From Acidobacteriota bacterium (lineage in GTDB: Bacteria; Acidobacteriota; Blastocatellia; Pyrinomonadales; Pyrinomonadaceae): a stretch of DNA of 44,929 nucleotides. The translations under genes were made by a program, and so were the position numbers. This document shows positions 9,024-17,712 of the stretch, piece after piece (position 1 is the first letter of the stretch; each line of letters starts with the position of its first letter). The notes beneath the pieces were generated by a model. The model ran no database searches and was not told the DNA's origin. It was given only the letters and a program-made list of their open reading frames with translations. The stretch covers positions 13,770 through 58,698 of the forward strand of contig JAIVJI010000080.1 of the NCBI GenBank assembly GCA_020200135.1. Reading direction: 5' to 3'.

Positions 9024-10108
9024 ATGACCGAGAGAATCTTTAACTTCAGCGCCGGGCCGGCGGTGCTGCCTGTGCCGGTGCTTGAGCGCGCGCGCGAGGA
9101 GATGCTCAGCCTTCCCGGCGTCGGGATGAGCGTGATGGAGATCAGCCACCGCTCGAAGCCCTTCCAGGCCATCCTCGACGGGGCCGAAGGCGGGCTGCGG
9201 GACTTGCTCGGGATTCCCGAGGGCTACCGCGTGCTGTTCCTACAGGGCGGCGCGAGCCTCCAGTTCTCGATGATCCCCATCAACTTTCTGGCGCCGCTGG
9301 CGAGCGCCGACTACGTCCTGACGGGGAGCTGGGGCAAGAAGGCTCTGAAGGAGGCGAAGAAGCACGGCGCGACCAACGTCGCCGCCGACATGGCCGACGG
9401 CCAGTACACGCGCGTCCCCTCGGCCGACGAACTCAACCTCGACCCCGGCGCGGCCTACGTCCACTTCACCTCGAACGAGACCATCGAGGGCGTCGAGTGG
9501 AAGCACGACCCCGAAGTGGGCGCGGTGCCGCTCGTCTGCGACGCCTCGTCGAACATCTGCTCGCGCCCGGTGGACGTAAGCAAGTACGCGCTCATCTACG
9601 CCGGCGCGCAGAAGAACCTCGGCCCCTCGGGCGTGACCGTCGTCATCGTCCGCGAAGACCTGCTCGAAACCATCCCGGCGAATCTCCACACGATGCTCGA
9701 CTACCGCACGCACGCCGAGAACGGCTCGCTCTACAACACGCCGAACACGTGGGGCATCTACATCCTCAACCTCGTCTGCGAGTGGGCGCGCGAGCAGGGC
9801 GGGCTGGCCTCGATCCACCAGCGGAACGAGGAGAAGGCGCGGAAGATTTACGACCAGATCGACGCGACCGACTTCTACCGCGGCCACGCCGCGCGGGAAG
9901 CGCGCTCGAACATGAACGTCACCTTCCGCCTGCCCACCGAGGAGCTGGAGAAGAGGTTCGCCACCGAGGCGACCGCCGCCGGCCTCGACGGCCTCAAAGG
10001 CCACCGCTCGGTCGGCGGCATCCGCGCCTCCATCTACAACGCCTTCCCCCCCGCAGGCGTCGACGCCCTCACCCAATTCATGCGCGACTTCGAACGCACC
10101 AACGGCTA

Positions 10109-10109
<1 letters not shown>
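9024..10109 (+). CDS. serC: Phosphoserine aminotransferase
   Basis: The 361-residue PLP enzyme converts 3-phosphohydroxypyruvate to phosphoserine using glutamate. It starts with the SerC signature IFNFSAGPAVLPVPVLE, has GGASLQFSMIP and places the PLP-binding lysine at Lys197 in YAGAQKNLGPSG. The C-terminus carries GHRSVGGIRASIYNAF. The frame opens upstream into the hairpin, but the ATG at 9024 has ACGGAGTGAG before it and fits the family start. Its stop TAA overlaps the next ATG by one base. No serB is seen in the window. Confidence 0.95.
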
Positions 10110-11182
<1,073 letters not shown>

Positions 11183-11187
11183 AAGCC

Positions 11188-13356
11188 ATGCAGTACAAAA
11201 GATTGTCCGGCCTCCTGCTCGCCGCCGCGCTCCTCGCGCAGGCCGCGCTGGCGCAGACCGCCGCGGGGCCGGCCGCGCCCGACGCGGCGCGTCTGCGCGC
11301 GCACGTCGCCTACCTCGCCTCCGAGAAGCTCGAAGGCCGGCGCACCGGCACCCCCGGCGCGCAGGAGGCCGCTCTCTACGTCGCGCGCGAGTTCATGCGG
11401 CTGCGCCTGCGCCCCGGCGGCGCCGCGCCCGCCGGCGACCTCACGGAGCGAAGCTACCTGCAGGAGTTCCCCTACGTCGCGTCCGTGGGCCTGGGCGCGG
11501 GCAACGCGCTGACCGCCACGCGGCGCGTCGCGGCCGGGACGCAGGGGCCGCCGCTGGCGGTCGACTTCAAGGTCGGCGAGGACTGGATGCCGCTCGGCTT
11601 CGGCTCGAACGCGAAGGCGGAGGGCGGGGTCGTTTTCGTCGGCTACGGCATCACGGACGCCGCGCAGAACTACGACGACTACAAGGGCGCGGACGTTGCG
11701 GGCAGGGTCGCGCTCGCCTTCGCGGGCACGCCCGACGGCGGCAACCCGCACGGGCGCTTCACGCGTGCGGGCGAGCCGCGCTTCAAGGCGGCAGCCGCGC
11801 GCGCCGCCGGCGCCCGCGCGCTCGTCCTCATCGCCGCCGACGAGAAGTTCGCCGACGACAAACTCTCGCGCCTGCGCTACGACAACTCGGGCGGCGACGC
11901 GGGGCTGCCCGTCGCGGCCGTCTCGCAGCGGGCGGCGGCGACGGTGTTGGGGCTGGCCGACGCAGCGACTCTCTCAAATCTGGAAAAGTACTTGGGCGGA
12001 TGGCTCCTGAAGTACACCGAGGAGGTGGCGAAGTTTCAGGCGGGGGACCCCGGCAGCGGCGGCACGGCCGTCGGGTATCACCTTCTGTTGAACCCGCGCG
12101 CCGGCGCGCAGCACGATCACGGGGCGCGGAACCCGGCCCTCATCGAAGCACCGGGCGTCGTCATCAGCCTGACGACCGACGTGGCGCGCAGGAACGCGCC
12201 GGCGGCCAACGTCGTCGGCGTGCTCGAAGGCTCGGACGCACGGCTGAAGTCCGAGGTCATCGTCGTCGGCGCGCACTACGACCACCTCGGGCGCGGCGGC
12301 GTGGGGAGCGGGAGCCTCGGGCGCGAGGGCGACGTGCACTACGGCGCGGACGACAACGCCTCGGGCACCGCCGGCCTGATCGAGCTGGCGCGCCTCTTCT
12401 CGCGCGAGCCGCGGTTGATGAGGCGCACCGTCGTCTTCGTCGCCTTCGGCGGCGAGGAGGAGGGGCTCATCGGTTCTAGCTTCTACGTGCGGAACCCCGT
12501 GCGCCCGCTCGAACAGACCGTCGCGATGCTCAACATGGACATGATCGGCCGGCTGCGCGGCGACGTGCTCAACGTCGGCGGCGTCGGCACCGCCTCCGAG
12601 TGGCGCGCGCTCATCGAGGCGGAGAACAAGGGCTACAAGGTCGCGCTCGACCCTTCCATCACCGGCGCCGCGCCGGAGGCGGTGAAGGACGAGGCGAAGG
12701 GCGCGGGCGCCAAGCCCGACGTGCGGACGGCGTCGGCGTCGCGCCGCACGTCGTCGGACGACCCGTTCCCCATCGTCGTCACCGGGACAAACGGGCGCGC
12801 GGCCGTCACGGCGACGCCGGCCGAGCGCTTCGCGCTCCGCCTGAATGATGACGGGTACGGCCCGAGCGACCACTCGGCCTTCTACGCGCGCCGCGTCCCC
12901 GTCCTCTTCTTCTTCACGGGCTCGCACGAGGACTACCACAAGCCGACCGACACGGCCGAGCGCGTCAACTACGACGGCCAGGCGCGAGTCCTCCAGTTCG
13001 TGCGCGACGTGGTCTATCAAGTCCAGTCGCGCGACCGGCGGCCGACCTACGCCGTGGCGAAGTCCGAGGCGAGCGCGCGCTCGACCGGCTTCAAGGTCTC
13101 GCTCGGCACCGTGCCGTCTTACGGCGACTCGACCGACGGCCTCAAGCTCGACGCGGTGCGCGAGGGCTCGCCGGCGGCCGTGGCGGGGCTCAGGGCCGGA
13201 GACAAGATAGTCAGGCTGGCGGGGCGCGACGTGCGTAACGTCTACGACTACACGCAGGCGCTCTCCGGGATGAAGGCCGGCCAGGAGTACGAGGTCGAAG
13301 TCCTGCGCGACGGCCGGCGCCTCTCGATGAAGATCACACCGGCCGCTAGAAGATAG
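11188..13356 (+). CDS. Secreted M28-family zinc aminopeptidase with PA-like and PDZ domains
   Basis: The 722-residue protein has a signal peptide (residues 1-23), a PA-like insert around 120-290, an M28 catalytic domain and a C-terminal PDZ domain (about 645-720, GSPAAVAGLRAGDKIVRLAG). Metal ligands are visible: His363 in GAHYDH, Asp389 in ADDNAS, the Glu pair of GGEEEGL near 422-426, Asp in MLNMDMIG, and His in DYHKPTD. It is expected to trim peptides outside the inner membrane. The PDZ domain may bind C-termini or tether the enzyme. Its TAG stop lies in the first heptad of the cassette that follows. Confidence 0.92.
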   Translation: MQYKRLSGLLLAAALLAQAALAQTAAGPAAPDAARLRAHVAYLASEKLEGRRTGTPGAQEAALYVAREFMRLRLRPGGAAPAGDLTERSYLQEFPYVASVGLGAGNALTATRRVAAGTQGPPLAVDFKVGEDWMPLGFGSNAKAEGGVVFVGYGITDAAQNYDDYKGADVAGRVALAFAGTPDGGNPHGRFTRAGEPRFKAAAARAAGARALVLIAADEKFADDKLSRLRYDNSGGDAGLPVAAVSQRAAATVLGLADAATLSNLEKYLGGWLLKYTEEVAKFQAGDPGSGGTAVGYHLLLNPRAGAQHDHGARNPALIEAPGVVISLTTDVARRNAPAANVVGVLEGSDARLKSEVIVVGAHYDHLGRGGVGSGSLGREGDVHYGADDNASGTAGLIELARLFSREPRLMRRTVVFVAFGGEEEGLIGSSFYVRNPVRPLEQTVAMLNMDMIGRLRGDVLNVGGVGTASEWRALIEAENKGYKVALDPSITGAAPEAVKDEAKGAGAKPDVRTASASRRTSSDDPFPIVVTGTNGRAAVTATPAERFALRLNDDGYGPSDHSAFYARRVPVLFFFTGSHEDYHKPTDTAERVNYDGQARVLQFVRDVVYQVQSRDRRPTYAVAKSEASARSTGFKVSLGTVPSYGDSTDGLKLDAVREGSPAAVAGLRAGDKIVRLAGRDVRNVYDYTQALSGMKAGQEYEVEVLRDGRRLSMKITPAARR

Positions 13357-13473
13357 TAGACAGTAGACAGTAGTCAGTAGAAAAAAAAGAGGCGGCGCGT
13401 CTCAGCCATCGGTCGAGACGCGCCGCCTTTTCGTTTTCTCTACTGACTACTGTCTACTGACTACTGTCTACTG
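13355..13473. repeat. CAGTAG heptad cassette between convergent genes
   Basis: The left arm (13355-13380) iterates AGTAGAC and AGTAGTC. The right arm (13440-13473) iterates CTACTGA and CTACTGT. An inner GC-rich stem flanked by an A-tract and a T-tract lies between them. The cassette fills the gap between the M28 gene and the convergent RRM gene. Near-copies are at 20752-20857 and 30091-30188. Confidence 0.85.
13391..13437. terminator. Bidirectional intrinsic terminator inside a heptad cassette
   Basis: A 13-bp perfect stem (13391-13403 with 13415-13427) has an 11-nt loop. A run of eight A's lies on the left and TTTTCGTTTT on the right, so it can end transcripts from both convergent genes. 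Confidence 0.85.
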
Positions 13474-13477
13474 CTTT

Positions 13478-13798
13478 TCACCAGCGGGGCTCGCGTCCGC
13501 CCCCGCCGCCGCCGCCGCCGCCGCCGCCGTAGCCGCCGCCGCCGCGTTCGACGCGGGGCCGCGCCTCGTTGACGGTCAGCGCGCGGCCGCCGATCTCCTT
13601 GCCGTTGAACTGCTCGATGGCCGCGGCCGCGCCCTCGGCCGTCGCCATCTCGACGAAGCCGAAGCCGCGCGACCGTCCCGTGTCGCGGTCCTCGACGACC
13701 GAGGCCGACTCGACCTCGCCGGCTTGCGAGAAGATTTCGCGCAGCTCGTCGCCGGTCGTGCGGAAGTTAAGGTTCCCCACGTAAAGTCTCGTGCTCAT
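13478..13798 (-). CDS. Single-RRM RNA-binding protein with glycine-rich tail
   Basis: This 106-residue protein is one RNA recognition motif plus a flexible tail. RNP2 is LYVGNL (5-10) and RNP1 is RGFGFVEM (44-51), with the aromatic residues that stack on RNA bases. The tail from residue 84 is Arg/Gly/Tyr-rich, with a run of about 11 glycines. It resembles the small Rbp proteins of cyanobacteria and other bacteria, which bind RNA and are often cold-induced. The GGC/CCG run in the DNA near 13500 is simply the glycine codons. A long leader (up to about 480 nt) precedes it, but no structure there is convincing. Confidence 0.92.
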   Translation of the reverse strand: MSTRLYVGNLNFRTTGDELREIFSQAGEVESASVVEDRDTGRSRGFGFVEMATAEGAAAAIEQFNGKEIGGRALTVNEARPRVERGGGGYGGGGGGGGGGGREPRW

Positions 13799-14279
13799 AC
13801 AGTCTTTCTGTCCTTTTCTCGAAGTGAAGCGCGGGCTTCGGGAGCTCGTCGCGGGCGGAGCCTGTCGAGCGGGGAGAGCGGACTCTGCGGGCCACTGCGG
13901 CGGCGAGGGCGGCGACTCTGATGCCCGGTGCTCTCGGACTGGCGGAGAGCGGCTTCAAACCAATTGACCAACCCCACTCTCCTTCAGCCGGACGCCGTCG
14001 CCCCGACAGTCGCCGGGCAGGCGCGGCCGCCTTCAGCCGCGCGAGAGCGCAGGAACCTGATGCCCGCAAAGTATGCCCCCAACCCTCGGCCCCGCGCAAG
14101 ATTTTTTCGCGCGCGCCGCCGGGCGAGTTCCTTCTTGAAAAGGCCACGGCTTTAGCGCAGAATACCCGCGCGCAGTCGAACTCTTTGAAAGCGCGGCCCG
14201 AAGCTTTATCCCCGGCCCCGTGCTGCGGTTCCCAAAGTCCCCGTCAACGCGCCGCCCCCCGGGCGCCGGCCCTGACCCC
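13799..14279. other. Intergenic region between divergent RRM and kinase genes
   Basis: About 480 bp with no reading frame that looks coding: the open frames are short, overlap each other and lack conserved motifs. It must hold promoters for both divergent genes. A candidate for the kinase is listed separately. I see no riboswitch or tRNA here. Confidence 0.5.
14135..14163 (+). promoter_or_regulatory. Candidate promoter for the kinase gene
   Basis: TTGAAA at 14135-14140 is followed after 17 bp by CAGAAT at 14158-14163, about 115 nt before the kinase ATG. The -10 matches only four of six consensus bases, so this is tentative. Confidence 0.3.
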
Positions 14280-17200
14280 ATGATCGGCAAGACCATCTCG
14301 CACTATCGCATACTCGGCCAGGCCGGCGAGGGCGGGATGGGTGTCGTCTACGTCGCCGAAGACCTCCACCTCGGCCGCCGCGTCGCCATCAAAATCCCCC
14401 ACGCCGGGCGAGACGAGAGCCACTACCGCGCGCGCTTCCTGCGCGAGGCGCGCTCGGTCTCCAAGCTCCGCCACCCCAACATCGCGGCCGTCCACGACTA
14501 CGGCGAGACCGACGAGGGCCAGCCCTTCATCGTCATGGAGCTGGTCTCGGGCCAGACGCTCGGCGACGTGCTCGCGGGGTCGGGGCTCTCCATCGCGCGC
14601 TCGGTCGAGGTCGCCTGCCAGACCGCCGAGGCGCTGTCGGAGGCGCACCGGCGCGGCGTCGTCCACCGCGACATCAAGCCCTCGAACGTCGTCATCGACG
14701 ACCAGGGCGAGGTCAAGGTGCTCGACTTCGGGCTCGCCAAGCAGTTGCACGAGGAGGGCGCGGGCGGCCCCGACGCCGCGACGCTGCTCTCGGCGCGCAC
14801 GCGCTCGGACGTGGTCATCGGCACGCCGCTCTACCTCTCGCCCGAGCAGGCGCGCGGCTCGAAGGTGGACGGCCGCAGCGACCTCTTCGCCCTGGGCGCA
14901 CTGCTCTACGAGTGCCTGACGGGGCGCCCCGCCTTCTCCGGCTCGAACGTCATCGAGATCGGCGCGCAGGTGCTCCACTTCGACCCGCCGCCGCCCTCGC
15001 GCTTCAACCCGCGCGTGCCCGCCGAGCTCGACCGCCTGACGCTCAAGGCGCTCGCGAAGAAGCCCGAAGACCGCTTCCAGTCGGCGGCCGAGCTCGCCTC
15101 CGAGCTGGCGCGCGTCCGCTCGCGCCTGCCCGACTCGGACACGTCGACGACACGGCGTCTGGCGGGCGTCGAGGTGGGCCACCGCTCCAGCGCGCTCACC
15201 ACGATGGCCGAGGCGCTGCGCCGCCCGAAGTTCTCGCCGCTCACGCTCGTCGCCTCGCTCGCCGCGCTGGCGCTCGTCGTCTTCGGCGTCGCCTACGCGC
15301 GCCGGCCTTCGCCGCACAGGCCGGCGCCCGGGGCCGCGGCGCTCTACCAGGAGGGCGCGGGCGCGATGCGCGAGGGCTCGTACTACAGGGCGAGCGTCCT
15401 GCTCTCGCAGGCCGTCGAGAAGGACGGCGAGTTCGCGCTCGCCCGCGCGCGGCTCGCCGAGGCGATGCTGGAGATGGACTTCCTCGACCGCGCGAAGGAC
15501 GAGATGATCGCCGTCGGCGAGCTGGTGCCCGACTTCTCGATCTACCCGCGCGCCGACGCGCTCTACTTCGAGGCCGTCCGCTCGACGGTGAGGCAGAACT
15601 ACGGCGACGCCATCAACGCCTACCAGAAGATCGTCGAGCTCTCCCCCGCCAGCCCGGAGGCGCACCTCAACCTCGGGCGCGCCTACGAGAGGGACAACCA
15701 GGTCGAGAAGGCCGCCCAGAAGTACACGGAGGCGACCGGGCTCGACCCCGCGTACGCGCGCGCCTTCGTCCACCTCGGCGCGCTCCACGCGCGGCGGGGC
15801 AACCAGCCGGGCGCCGCCGCCGCCTTCGACACCGCGCAGAAGCTTTACGCGGCCGCGAAGAACAAGGAGGGCGAGGCGGCCGTGCGCTACCAGCGCGGGC
15901 GCCTCTTCTTCAACGTCCAGCAGAAGCTCGCCGAGGCGGGCGCCGAGTTCGGCCAGGCGCTGGCGCTCGCGCGCGAGACGAAGAACACCTACCAGCAGGT
16001 GCAGGCGCTGTTGCAGCTCGCGCTGACGCTCGGCGACCCCGCCGAGGCGCAGAAGACCGCGCAGGAGGGGCTCGACCTCGCGCAGGCCAGCGGCATGAAC
16101 GACCAGGTGGCCAACGCCTACATCACGCAGGGCAACGTCCTCTTCGGCAAGCTGAGCAAGTACGACGAGGCGGACGCCGCCTACGGCCGCGCGATCCAGT
16201 ACGCGAGCAACTACAAGCTGCGGCGCTACGAGGCGCTGACCTACACCAACATGGCGAGCCTGCGCGACCGGCAGGGGCGCTTCGACGAGGCCGTGGCGGC
16301 CGCCGAGAAGGCGCGCGAGTTCTACATCCTGGGCGGCTACCGCAACGAGGTCGACCGCTCGGCGATGCTCATCGCCCGCATCAGGAGGCGCAAGGGCGAC
16401 TACGAGGGCGCGCTCAAAGTCTTCGAGGAGCTGCTGCGGTCGGCCGAGCAGTCGGGCGACGAGATGCAGGCGGCCACCCTCCACCGCGAGTGCGGCGCGG
16501 CGCTCAGCGCGATGGAGCGTTACGCGGAGGCGCTCACGCACTACAAGGAGAGCGTCTCCGGCGCCCGCGCGCTCCGTCACAAGACGCTCCTCGCCTTCTC
16601 GCTGCTCAACCAGGCGAACGCCTTCTGGTCGGTCGGGCGCTACGAGGAGGCCGCCGACAATTTCCGCCAGCTCGTCGAGGCCGACCCGCAGCAGCTCAGC
16701 GTGAGCAACGACCTGCTCGTCAACGTCCACCTCGCCGAGGCCGAGATGGAGCTGAGCCGGCACCGCTTCGCGGAGGCGTCGGCCGCCGCCGGGCGCGCGC
16801 TCGCCCTCCTGAAGGAGTCGAAGAATCCGCCTAACGACTCGCTCTCGCTGGCCAACGCAAACCTCGGGCAGGCCGAGGCGCGGCACCCCGGCAAGGCCGC
16901 GCGCACGCGCGCGCTGTGCGAGGAGGCGGCGCGTCTGGCGGGCCTCGGCGCCGACGCCTCCGTCGCCGCGCGCGCGCAGTACGCGCTGGCGTTCGCGCTC
17001 TCGGAAGCGGGCGACGCCGCCGGCGCGCGCGCGGCCGCCCTCCAGGCGCACGAGTCTTACGCCCGTCTGGGGCGCGCCGAGTCCGCGTGGCGCGCGCTCG
17101 CGCTGGCCGGGAAGGCCGGCCGCCGCGCCGGCGACGAGGACGCGGCGCGCGAGCACCTGGCGCGCGCCGCCACTTCGCTTGAGCAGTTCCAACAGAGTCT

Positions 17201-17291
17201 GGGGGCGGAGGCGGCAGGATACCTCTCGCGCCCCGACGTGCAATGGCTCCGCGGTGAGCTCGGCGCCTCCCCTGCGGGCGCGACTCGCTGA
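14280..17291 (+). CDS. Membrane Ser/Thr protein kinase with TPR domain
   Basis: The 1003-residue protein has a Hanks-type kinase domain (about 9-270): glycine loop GEGGMGVVY, Lys38 in VAIK, HRDIKPSN at 129-136, DFGLA, and GTPLYLSPEQ in the activation segment. One transmembrane helix lies near 320-342, followed by an extracytoplasmic region with many TPR units (for example SPEAHLNLGRAYERDNQVEKA). The topology fits a receptor kinase whose TPR part binds a protein or ligand. The frame opens at 14220, but the ATG at 14280 begins the conserved region; no clear Shine-Dalgarno precedes it. An 80-residue protein follows after 38 nt. Confidence 0.93.
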   Translation: MIGKTISHYRILGQAGEGGMGVVYVAEDLHLGRRVAIKIPHAGRDESHYRARFLREARSVSKLRHPNIAAVHDYGETDEGQPFIVMELVSGQTLGDVLAGSGLSIARSVEVACQTAEALSEAHRRGVVHRDIKPSNVVIDDQGEVKVLDFGLAKQLHEEGAGGPDAATLLSARTRSDVVIGTPLYLSPEQARGSKVDGRSDLFALGALLYECLTGRPAFSGSNVIEIGAQVLHFDPPPPSRFNPRVPAELDRLTLKALAKKPEDRFQSAAELASELARVRSRLPDSDTSTTRRLAGVEVGHRSSALTTMAEALRRPKFSPLTLVASLAALALVVFGVAYARRPSPHRPAPGAAALYQEGAGAMREGSYYRASVLLSQAVEKDGEFALARARLAEAMLEMDFLDRAKDEMIAVGELVPDFSIYPRADALYFEAVRSTVRQNYGDAINAYQKIVELSPASPEAHLNLGRAYERDNQVEKAAQKYTEATGLDPAYARAFVHLGALHARRGNQPGAAAAFDTAQKLYAAAKNKEGEAAVRYQRGRLFFNVQQKLAEAGAEFGQALALARETKNTYQQVQALLQLALTLGDPAEAQKTAQEGLDLAQASGMNDQVANAYITQGNVLFGKLSKYDEADAAYGRAIQYASNYKLRRYEALTYTNMASLRDRQGRFDEAVAAAEKAREFYILGGYRNEVDRSAMLIARIRRRKGDYEGALKVFEELLRSAEQSGDEMQAATLHRECGAALSAMERYAEALTHYKESVSGARALRHKTLLAFSLLNQANAFWSVGRYEEAADNFRQLVEADPQQLSVSNDLLVNVHLAEAEMELSRHRFAEASAAAGRALALLKESKNPPNDSLSLANANLGQAEARHPGKAARTRALCEEAARLAGLGADASVAARAQYALAFALSEAGDAAGARAAALQAHESYARLGRAESAWRALALAGKAGRRAGDEDAAREHLARAATSLEQFQQSLGAEAAGYLSRPDVQWLRGELGASPAGATR

Positions 17292-17329
17292 CGCTGCCCC
17301 AACGTCCTCTACCGCAAGGAGAAAAGAAG

Positions 17330-17572
17330 ATGCCAGACGCAGACCCACCGATCCTCGTCAGCGGAGGTTCCGTTACCCTGAAGGTTAAGGCCGACGAACT
17401 GCCGGAACAGAGCAAAGGTCATTACTACAGCCCGGACAGGAAGCTGAGGCGCATCACCATCAGCGGCGACGGCGTTACCTACAGCAAGGACTTCCCCACG
17501 GGTGATGGTGTGACCATTAAGATTTTCTTTGACAACAGCGTGTTAGACGGCGGTGGCGGCGGCGGCAAGTAG
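17330..17572 (+). CDS. Small protein of unknown function downstream of the kinase
   Basis: This 80-residue protein has a good ribosome site (AAGGAGAAAAGAAG) before the ATG. Its residues alternate as in a small beta-sandwich (SVTLKVKADEL, RRITISGDGVTYSKDF, VTIKIFF) and it ends with DGGGGGGK. There is no signal peptide, Cys or transmembrane helix. Ser and Thr are frequent in the loops, so it could be a kinase substrate. Base composition is less GC-rich than the kinase. I do not recognise the family. A strong terminator follows at 17613, suggesting a two-gene unit with the kinase. Confidence 0.75.
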   Translation: MPDADPPILVSGGSVTLKVKADELPEQSKGHYYSPDRKLRRITISGDGVTYSKDFPTGDGVTIKIFFDNSVLDGGGGGGK

Positions 17573-17612
17573 TAAGGCACGCCCCCCCCACACGAACCCC
17601 CGACAAACGACA

Positions 17613-17650
17613 CGGCGCGGCGGTCTCGGAATTCCGAGACCGCCGCGCCG
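17613..17650. terminator. 38-bp perfect palindrome, probable bidirectional terminator
   Basis: The arms 17613-17631 and 17632-17650 are perfectly complementary (19 bp) around the centre GGAATTCC, so the loop would form from the central bases. CTTTAT follows. It lies between the small protein and the convergent CruP-like gene. The T-tract is short, so efficiency is uncertain. Confidence 0.7.
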
Positions 17651-17659
17651 CTTTATCAA

Positions 17660-17712
17660 AAGGGTGAAGGGTGAAGTTAAGGCCGTCTTAATTCATCCCT
17701 CATCCTTCACCC
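17660..17712. repeat. Heptad inverted repeat, GGTGAAG type
   Basis: The left arm (17660-17676) has two GGGTGAA units. The right arm (17693-17712) has TCATCCC and TCATCCTTCACCC. The stop codon and last residues of the CruP-like gene are encoded by the right arm. Confidence 0.6.

Noticed and set aside
13355..13473. Possible CRISPR array because of short regular repeats
   Set aside because: Units are 7 bp with no unique spacers, and they are arranged as inverted arms.
13490..13560. GCC/CCG trinucleotide run resembling a simple repeat
   Set aside because: It encodes the Gly-rich tail of the RRM protein.
14060..14090. GCAAAG-containing sequence that could suggest a second GEMM riboswitch
   Set aside because: The tetraloop stem, receptor and P1 pairing are absent.
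14244..17348. A 1034-codon open frame antisense to kinase 1
   Set aside because: It mirrors the kinase gene in a high-GC region where stop codons are rare. Its translation is Arg/Leu/Val-rich low-complexity sequence with no motifs.
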